64,000 bases of DNA from Owenia fusiformis (Eukaryota; Annelida; Polychaeta; Sabellida; Oweniidae), in assembly GCA_903813345.2 (NCBI GenBank), contig CAIIXF020000008.1:38314867-38378866 (forward strand), in the 5' to 3' direction. Position 1 is the first letter of the stretch. Every line of letters starts with the position of its first letter. Below the pieces are notes generated by a model. That model did not search any database, was not told the origin of the DNA, and worked only from the letters and a program-made list of their open reading frames with translations. Below are positions 57,055 to 64,000 of the stretch, piece after piece. Made by a program: the position numbers and the translations under genes.

Positions 57055-60000
57055 GGGCCTTTTTTAGGGTCAAACGTAAGATTACTTTACTTACTCAATA
57101 GAATTTGATATACAAATCAATATTCCGGTTTCCGAAATGGATATAGTTCCGATAACAAAATGGTTAGAACCTCGAAATAGTTCAGCACTTTTATTACACA
57201 AACCGAACTTCAAAAATGAATGAAAATTCCTGCGCTTCTAACCCATACGGCAAAGTATGTCACCAGAGGTGTTCGATCTCTGCGTAGTTGGCGCGGGGAT
57301 GATAGGATCAGCTGCAGCCATGCATGCGTCAACCTCCTGTTCAAAGACAGACCCAAGAAACAAAGTAATTCTCATTGGTCCTCAAGAGCCCAAGGTAAAT
57401 ATGCATATATATTAATATAAAGAACCAGTTGTAATTTTATCATCAATAACAAACTGGCGGATCTGCCCCCTAGGATGGGCCCAGAAGATTGTTTGTAGGG
57501 TCTCAATTAGGGGGCCTTTTTTAGGGTCAAACGTACATCCAACATACAATTTTCAATAACAGTAAAATAGCAATAAAATAAAGAAAATAAGATTACTTTA
57601 CTTACTCAATAGAATTTGATATACAAATCAATATTCATGATTAATCACAAAATGTACATTTACAGGGCCATCCCATAGTATGCCACTTGTGTTTCAGACA
57701 GATTCAACCAACATATTTTGATAAATCATGAAATTAAATGGCTATTGCAAGTTTTTAACATTGGAGTCTACGGCAGCCTGGCCCACCAAAACAAAAAACA
57801 CATAGTGCTGACATCTATTTATTCAGCTTTTTTCATTTATATAGCTACTCCTTTTGATAATTAAGTTCCATCCCAATCAATCTCAGACTGACATATTCAT
57901 CCATACTTATCAGTTGTGTTATATTTTTCGTAGAACAAATACTCACAAGAAAATCAGAGGCGGTTCATCTTTGGCGCACACTATGATGAGGGGCGAATGG
58001 TCTGCTATAATAACAAGTGGGATGAGTGGGATGATCTTACAATAGCATCAAGCAAACGCTATATGGAAATTGAGAAAAGGACTGGTATTTCAACTTATTT
58101 CTATTAAGATATATTCTGATTCCCGAATGACAAATTCCGTTGACATTTACTACTGCGTGGTTAAAAAAAGATTATTTACAAATTGCAGATATCGATATTA
58201 TCGTATTTTCAAAATTTGATATAAAGACCTAGATGATTTGAAGATTTTAATGGACCCTCGCATATTTACAAATACCGTTTCATAATTTGTTTTTACCGCC
58301 TTATTAGGCCTCCATATATTAAAAGTTAAAGTTAACTATCTATATTTTATAGGCATCCGATTTTTCAACCCAGTTGAAACATTAATTATGTTTAACGAAG
58401 ACAGTTCTTTTGCAACAATAGAAGAAAACGACGATGATGAATATGGTAACAATGCGTTGTCCCATGCAGACGCGCAGACCGCCTTCCCTTGTTTGAAGAT
58501 CCCAAGTGGGACTAAGTGTCTACGAAACCATACAAAGACTGGGTACGTCAGCGCACGAAAATATGTTTCAGCCATGCAAAAATCTACAGAAATGGATGGT
58601 TGTGTAATTCTCAATGATATTGTTATTCGTTTAACTGAAATAGCTGCCTCAAAGGACAGTGTACATCATATTAAAATTACGACAAAAAGTGGTAAAGAAA
58701 TAGTTGCAAGGAATGTGCTGATTGCGACAGGAGCTTTTACCACGCTGTATGACCTGTTTCCTAGCGGTATACTACCTCAAATTATTCTCAAGTCGCAACT
58801 AGTAGCTAAAATTGAGATCAGTGCTGAGGAAGCCCTGAGAATAAGGTAATCATAAATGTTCCACATGAGGTGGCATGGTTAATCAGTGATGCAATATCAT
58901 TATAGTTTTATGTTCAAGATTTACATGCACATACATAAATTAATGCTTTGCAAAATTGCATCTTCTGGTGCATGGTTAATGCATCCATGTACAACCATTT
59001 TAAGTGCAACTATTATAACCTATTGCCCTATAATAAATCAGTTATAGGTTGGAATGTGGAAAACCAGTGTCATTGAAAGGTTTAACAGTAAAGTAACAGT
59101 AATATATTACTTTTGTCTTGAAAAATGTGTTTTTATAATGTTTGATTTAAAAAAAATAAAATAAAAAAGATTTAAATTGCACTTTTAAGCACCCATGCGC
59201 TTAGCTTATGTTTAAGAATATGATATATGAAAATGAGCACTTCATGCCATAGTCTTCGTAGTTCCGTAGTCTTTAAAAGAAGTTTTTGGTACTATTAAAC
59301 ACTTCCAGATCGTTCCCTATGGTTGATTGGGAGATACAAAGTAATTCTTACACGAAGTGGACAGGACTCAAAGAGGGGTTATCTATAGATGGATGTTATA
59401 TCCTACCTCCTATACTATACCCAGATGGTTAGTAAAGCACGTATCAATTCAATTTCTCATTCAAAGGAAAGAGATCATAATACGTGTACAGGCCCGTAGC
59501 AAGGGGGGGGGGGGTTCAATGGGCCAAAATTTCTTTCAAAATCATGCAGTTTGCAGTTTTTCACCATTCTAAGCACTTTTTAAGTGATTTTGGCAATTTT
59601 TGGACCAAATTTGTCAAAAGTGAACCCCCCTGGAATTTTTCAAAAAGTGAACCACCCTTGGCAAATCCTGGCTACGGGCCTGCGTGTACGAGAAAACCAT
59701 TTTTTGGGGATCCCTTAAGGTCGGTGAATCTATCCAATCCATTCCTACTTCAATTTCTGCCTTTTAGTTCTTAGTATGAGAGATCATGTCTGAGTCACAC
59801 GGACTATTTATAGATAATATATATGAAAATTGAAAAGAACGGATTCCTCTTTTAAATTTTTATCAATTTGGAAATGCGCATCGTAAATCTTCAAAATTGC
59901 TAAAAAGTATTATTCAATCAGATATCAAAATGCCCCTTCCAGAAAATAAAATGAGGATTGTATGGTGAACATTAGCCTTAGTTGTCCTTTTAATAACTAA

Positions 60001-60884
60001 CAACTTTCATCCCAGGAAAGATTTACATTAAAATTGGCCATGCACACACGTTTGAAGAGGTGGTTTCAACGAAGACTGAAATACAGAACTGGTACACAAG
60101 AAAAGAACATCCAGAAGCGCAAGAAGCACTCGTGAAAACTCTTTGTATCTTGATCCCAGGTATACTACAATAGTGGAGACTTCATTCTAATCAGGAAAAC
60201 ACCAGTTTTTATTTAACTTTGAAATATTGATTAGAAAAATGTAAGTGATACACAACCTGTTGCTGTTGCTAGTATTGCATTATGTTATATGTATACTTGT
60301 ATTTTTCATTACGAAATAATAAATAAATCAAAAAAAGGAAAAACACCAATATCGAAGTGTCCGATTAGTGCTTCATGTGAAGTTATTTAGAACAATATAA
60401 CAGATGCTAATCTTATGCATTTTATATATTAGATTAACTTCTTTAATCTTACTCTATACGTACATTCTCTTGATTATTCACGATGTTAAAGAACATCAGA
60501 TGGGCTACTGATATATTCTACATTTGTTCATACATGTACATGTACATTATAGGAAGGACACAATCATAGAAAGGACACAATGAACCATCCTTGCATTTTC
60601 AACATTTTTTCCTTTTAGATTTACGTATTTTGTCAGTACATATAGACACATGTATCACTACACACACTGAGACTGGCCTTCCTTACATTGACAAAGTATC
60701 CGATCATATCGGCATTGCAGTTGGTGGTAATGGACATGCGGGAAGATCATGTGATGAAATTGGAAGAATCGCAGTGAATCTTGTTATGAAGAATATTTGG
60801 GTTTCTGATTTAGTCCAAAAGCGATTCAAATTGATCCAAAAAGATTCTGAAAAGGTAAAGGATGGCCAAATTGTAAACAATTAA
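56003..60884 (+). CDS. FAD-dependent oxidoreductase, DAO / sarcosine-oxidase-like (6 exons)
   Basis: Exons 56003-56140, 56680-56830 (both duplicated at 57257-57394 and 57934-58084), 58353-58845, 59309-59427, 60016-60159 and 60619-60884. All GT-AG, phases consistent, about 436 aa. The N-terminus reads FDLCVVGAGMIGSAAAMHAS with the GxGxxG FAD-binding fold. Then FIFGAHYDEGRM, NVLIATGAFTTLYDLFP, ILPPILYPDG, KIYIKIGHAHTFEE and a C-terminal TCITTHTETGLPYID plus GIAVGGNGHAGRSCDEIGR, the second FAD contact. Cys360 lies where sarcosine oxidases attach FAD covalently. The family oxidises secondary or N-methyl amino acids, giving H2O2. Human PIPOX has a peroxisomal C-terminus; this protein ends QIVNN, so PTS1 is lacking. 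Substrate unknown. Confidence 0.85.
57055..57244. repeat. Patchwork junction between the duplicated blocks
   Basis: Three pieces: about 57049-57079 copies 56252-56281 (AATTAGGGGGCC context); about 57078-57124 copies about 56335-56381; 57125-57244 is the exact reverse complement of 55527-55646, which lies upstream of the gene. Joins show short overlaps (ATTAGG; TA; single C). Confidence 0.88.
57245..58308 (+). repeat. Duplicated block, copy B: oxidoreductase exons 1-2
   Basis: Second copy holding exon 1 (57257-57394) and exon 2 (57934-58084). It runs on without a break into the intron before exon 58353, so this copy is the one contiguous with the rest of the gene. Its exon 1 has no splice acceptor and is preceded by an inverted 120-bp promoter-side fragment. 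Either set of exons 1-2 could make the same protein. Confidence 0.9.
58353..60884 (+). CDS. Oxidoreductase exons 3-6
   Basis: Exon 58353-58845 includes a low-complexity acidic insert (EENDDDEYGN) before the substrate-domain segment CLRNHTKTGYVSARKYVSAM. Exon 59309-59427 gives FPMVDWEIQSNSYTKWTGLK and GCYILPPILYPD. Exon 60016-60159 gives KIYIKIGHAHTFEEVVSTK. The last exon carries the C-terminal FAD contact and stop TAA at 60882-60884. Acceptors include TATTTTATAG, TCATCCCAG and TCCTTTTAG. Confidence 0.85.
59490..59682. mobile_element. Small hAT-like MITE in an oxidoreductase intron
   Basis: Inverted ends AGGCCCGTAGC and GCTACGGGCCT are flanked on both sides by CGTGTAC (59483-59489 and 59683-59689), a probable target duplication. 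The interior contains a 12-G run followed by opposed GTGAACC / TGGCCAAAAT segments. No coding capacity. Confidence 0.7.
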
Positions 60885-60938
60885 TTATTCAATTATGCTG
60901 GAATCTTGAATCTGACAGATCAGATTAATTAAGTTATT

Positions 60939-60944
60939 AATAAA
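60939..60944 (+). terminator. Candidate poly(A) signal of the oxidoreductase gene
   Basis: AATAAA 55 nt after the stop codon. Confidence 0.5.
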
Positions 60945-61019
60945 TTAACTTATATTCTATTTCAGAGTATGTTATAAAGAGATATAAGAAGTTGTGTCCA
61001 GTCTAAGGAACACACCGAC

Positions 61020-61435
61020 AAAGAACACTAAGACTACAATTATGCATGGATAACATGCATTACGCACATTAAGACTACAATTATGGATGAATAACATGCA
61101 TTACGCACAATAAGACTACAATTATGCATGAATAACAAGTATTACGCACATTAAGACTACAATTATGCATGAATAACATGCATTACGCACATTAAGACTA
61201 CAATTATGCATGAATAACATGCATTACGCACACTAAGACTCCAATTATGCATGAATAACATGCATTACGCATATTAAGACTACAATTATGCATGAATAAC
61301 ATGCATTACGCACATTAAGACTACAATTATGCATGAATAACAAGCATTACGCACATTAAGACTACAAGTATGCATGAATACATGCACTACGCACATTAAG
61401 ACTGCAATTATGCATGAATAGCATGCATGACGCTC
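61020..61435. repeat. 41-bp minisatellite
   Basis: About ten nearly perfect units containing AAGACTACAATTATGCATGA and ATAACATGCATTACGCACAT, starting about 75 bp after the oxidoreductase poly(A) signal. Confidence 0.92.
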
Positions 61436-63470
61436 AAATACATGATCGTTAGACAGTACTCCATGATTAAATCCCCAGTTGCTAGATTGTCCCTACATAG
61501 TTTGTGTCAAATAGAGGGAGGCAAATTGGAACCAGTTTTGAAAAATTAGCGCTGCGTTTTACGCAAACAGAAATATTATGCATACTCTATTCTTATTCGA
61601 TAAACGTGACCTTCTTCATCGTTTTTTATGATTAGAATGCAATCTACAGTTATGGTTTTGGCATAAAATGAAATTTTGCAAAAAATGAAGTAAGCTTATA
61701 TTGAGATTTAAGTTTTTTTAGTTAAAACATCAAAGGATATCATGCATGACTAGCACCAATATGAACTACGGAGGATTTCCAATTATCTCATATAGATAAT
61801 TTTTGATTAAGTATCTGGCCTATGTCAAATGTAGCGAGAAAACTGGTTGTTGACGATTCTTTCATATTCATTTGATTAAATGTTAAATGATTAAATGTAA
61901 TAAAGTCATACAAGCCGATTTGACTGCAGAAAGCCGAAAACAAAAACTTGCTTTCAAAACTTGATTTCAAAGAGCCGGTTTTTTAAAAGCCAATGTGAAA
62001 GAAATTATGGTCCCCCGGGGATTATGGTTCCCTTTCTTAACGGCCCTTACTGGCCCTGATTGCGTATAAGATAATGAGGGAAAGAGTTGTATCTATAAAT
62101 CAATGGAGAGTGGGACCATAATTTGATAGGACCTCCTACCCTTTTACACCAGTTTCTTACGGACTACACTCGGAAGCCGGCTTTTTGAAAGCCAGTTTCT
62201 AAAAAATTAAATAATTGCCTTTGAGTACTTCTGAATATTTTAAAATGAAAGCTGTACCCTGTCTTATGTTCTGAGATTCCTGGAAATGCTTAAAATCAAT
62301 TTACAAATCAAATTCCATCAACGTTGCTCGCTCCGCCCGTGACTCGTTTTGCTCACGGCTAGCATCAGCCGGTCACCAGCCAGTCTGAACTTTTAAATTT
62401 ATTAGCCATTTTACTATTATCTTTCTTTATCATTAGTCCCGAGCACTGTCCCTATACTACCCCAAACATTGGCTAATTTGTGTTAAGTAGAGAGGTCTAT
62501 TTGTATCCTCAGAGTAAGGTTAATCTGCATCTTGCGGTCGCGGGGCTTTTTGAAAGCTCAGTTAGCCGAAATATGGGTTGAACATTCTTCAAAGTTACAT
62601 TGGCAGAGGATAATTAGACCTCAAGTAACTGTAGGCTACTTTTAATGCTTAGCAGCAATAAGGAGTGCTGAGTTGTTTCTAATGTCCTGGTAGGCCTGTT
62701 GTAAAACGAAAACTTTGGACATGTTCTGACATTTAAAATGTATCTATTTTTCATATATGCAACCAAAACATTTCAAACCATTTCATTTCAAGTTTTCCGC
62801 GACGCATGCGCAAAGAATAATTCCACGAAAATGTACTATACAGAGGTAGAAAGCAACCTACATTTTCACCTCCTATTGAAATACATGTAAAATTGACAAA
62901 GGTCAAATCATAATTTCTCAAATCCCAGCCCATCGAATCCTCGCATCCATTCAGATCATGTTGAGAAAAATATCCCACAAACGAAAAAAGATTTTGCTAT
63001 ATTTATAAGCGAGCATTGATTTTTGTGTCTGTAAAAAGCACGTAGGACCTGATTATCCCATTGATTTACTGAGACCGCCAAAAATATAATTCAATTTTTT
63101 GGTTCAAAATTATAATCTGTCAGCGGGCCCTGACTATATTACCAAACATTAATTGCCAGTACATTTACACATATACGTGCCATACATCTACAAAGTAGCG
63201 GACTGGGGTTTTAAGTACTACTTTTCCTATACGATGAACAAAAAAATCTCAAGTAGGTTGTATTGACCCAGAGGGCGATAGACCAGGAAGTTAAATATCT
63301 ACAAATCCAAGGATAAATAATAACAGCTTTTTATTTAACAATCTGCACAAATATTGAAGATATAGGACTCAAATAGGATCTTTTCGACATAAAATTCTAC
63401 AAGCATTGACATTCAAATTACACATTTGATTCTGGGAAGTAAGACATTCATCAAACTTCGACGAGGAACC
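61436..63470. other. Intergenic stretch with scattered short inverted repeats
   Basis: AGCCGGTTTTTTAAAAGCCA (61973), AGCCGGCTTTTTGAAAGCCA (62175) and GGGGCTTTTTGAAAGCTCAG (62543) are a recurring hairpin-like word. No coding exon supported; the open frames on the minus strand lack motifs. Confidence 0.4.
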
Positions 63471-63484
63471 ATATATAGAGGTCG

Positions 63485-63492
63485 TCACGTGA
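63485..63492. promoter_or_regulatory. TCACGTGA E-box (M-box/CLEAR-like) upstream of 63575 ORF
   Basis: A palindromic TCACGTGA, the core bound by MiT/TFE and USF-type bHLH-Zip factors, lies about 83 nt before the candidate start codon and just after CATATATAG (63469). Function inferred only. Confidence 0.35.
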
Positions 63493-63574
63493 TTACCTCT
63501 ATGTGTTCTTATTTTGAGGTTCTGGTTACATTAGATTGTATGTGAAATCAGCAATCCTTCGGTTACTTCTCAGA

Positions 63575-63740
63575 ATGGGTTCCTTGTGGACGAAACGAAC
63601 TAAACTGCAAGAGGAATCTGGAGGTGAGAATACTAATGGCAAAACTGAAGAGAAAGATGAAGGATTATCATCAATGGAAGATCTGAATTTAACTGAAGTT
63701 GGGGCTCGTGAAGGCCAAGCAGACAAACCAGAAAACTTTG
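63575..63740 (+). CDS. Candidate first exon of an unidentified gene (runs off window)
   Basis: ATG at 63575 opens MGSLWTKRTKLQEESGGENT and continues hydrophilic and acidic (EEKDEGLSSMEDLNLTEVG) to a donor TTTG|GTAATT, phase 1, giving 55 codons. MGSLWT fits an N-myristoylation consensus (Gly2, small/hydroxyl residue at 6), followed by basic residues, suggesting membrane attachment. No homology recognised and the next exon was not found before 64000. It may instead be a chance open frame. Confidence 0.4.
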
Positions 63741-64000
63741 GTAATTTTAGATGCAATGTTTTACTCAATGTACTTTTATGGAAACTATTAGTCAGACATT
63801 AACGGTAGAATTGAAAATGCCAGTTTATGTTACTTCCTCATCATTTTGCATTTAATATTCTATAATTTCATCTAAGCCTACGCAAGCTGTATACTGTATA
63901 TGGTCCAATCTACGAATTGATATTTTAAAAATCTTTTGTTATACAATGTGTTATTTTTTGTTTGATATGTCGTAGTCACATAATTAAGTATGTTTTACTA

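Noticed and set aside
61020-61435. Possible CRISPR-like direct repeat array
   Set aside because: Units are contiguous 41-bp tandem copies without unique spacers, in a eukaryotic intergenic region; it is a minisatellite.

Overview
The window is eukaryotic, AT-rich nuclear DNA from an animal. Genes are split by GT-AG introns, coding density is low, and introns and spacers are full of minisatellites and small inverted-repeat elements. Frequent ACATGTACATGTA-like words and the gene content suggest a marine invertebrate, possibly a mollusc or other lophotrochozoan. That placement is a guess; the sequence alone does not fix the phylum.

Layout: (1) 1-22.1 kb, plus strand: the 3' part of a golgin gene of the TRIP11/GMAP-210 family. 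Sixteen exons join with consistent phases into about 2,070 residues of coiled coil ending in a GRAB-like domain. One exon is 3.8 kb long, and one 5.9 kb intron is almost entirely tandem repeats. (2) 23.5-41.05 kb, minus strand: a secreted pancreatic-lipase-family enzyme in 13-14 exons (about 697 aa): signal peptide, a novel helical N-terminal region of about 280 residues, an EGF-like domain, then a lipase domain with an intact Ser/Asp/His triad and a very short, strongly basic lid. Its introns hold several MITE-like elements (one piggyBac-like) and minisatellites. (3) 45-53 kb, plus strand: two tandem intronless UDP-glycosyltransferases in a duplicated unit of about 3.65 kb. The first copy is preceded by about 29 units of a 57-bp minisatellite; one degenerate unit remains before the second copy. 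(4) 55.5-60.95 kb, plus strand: a six-exon FAD-dependent (DAO/sarcosine-oxidase-like) oxidoreductase whose first two exons are duplicated in what looks like a template-switching rearrangement. (5) 63.4-64 kb, plus strand: a candidate first exon of an unidentified gene running off the window.

The genes look like neighbours, not a pathway: Golgi tethering, a secreted lipase, ER glycosyltransferases and a flavin oxidase. No prokaryotic features, CRISPR, rRNA or convincing tRNA were seen. The most unusual items are the lipase architecture, the duplication patchwork in the oxidoreductase gene, the loss of the His candidate in the second UGT, and the density of independent minisatellites. All exon joins were made by eye from splice consensus and reading phase.
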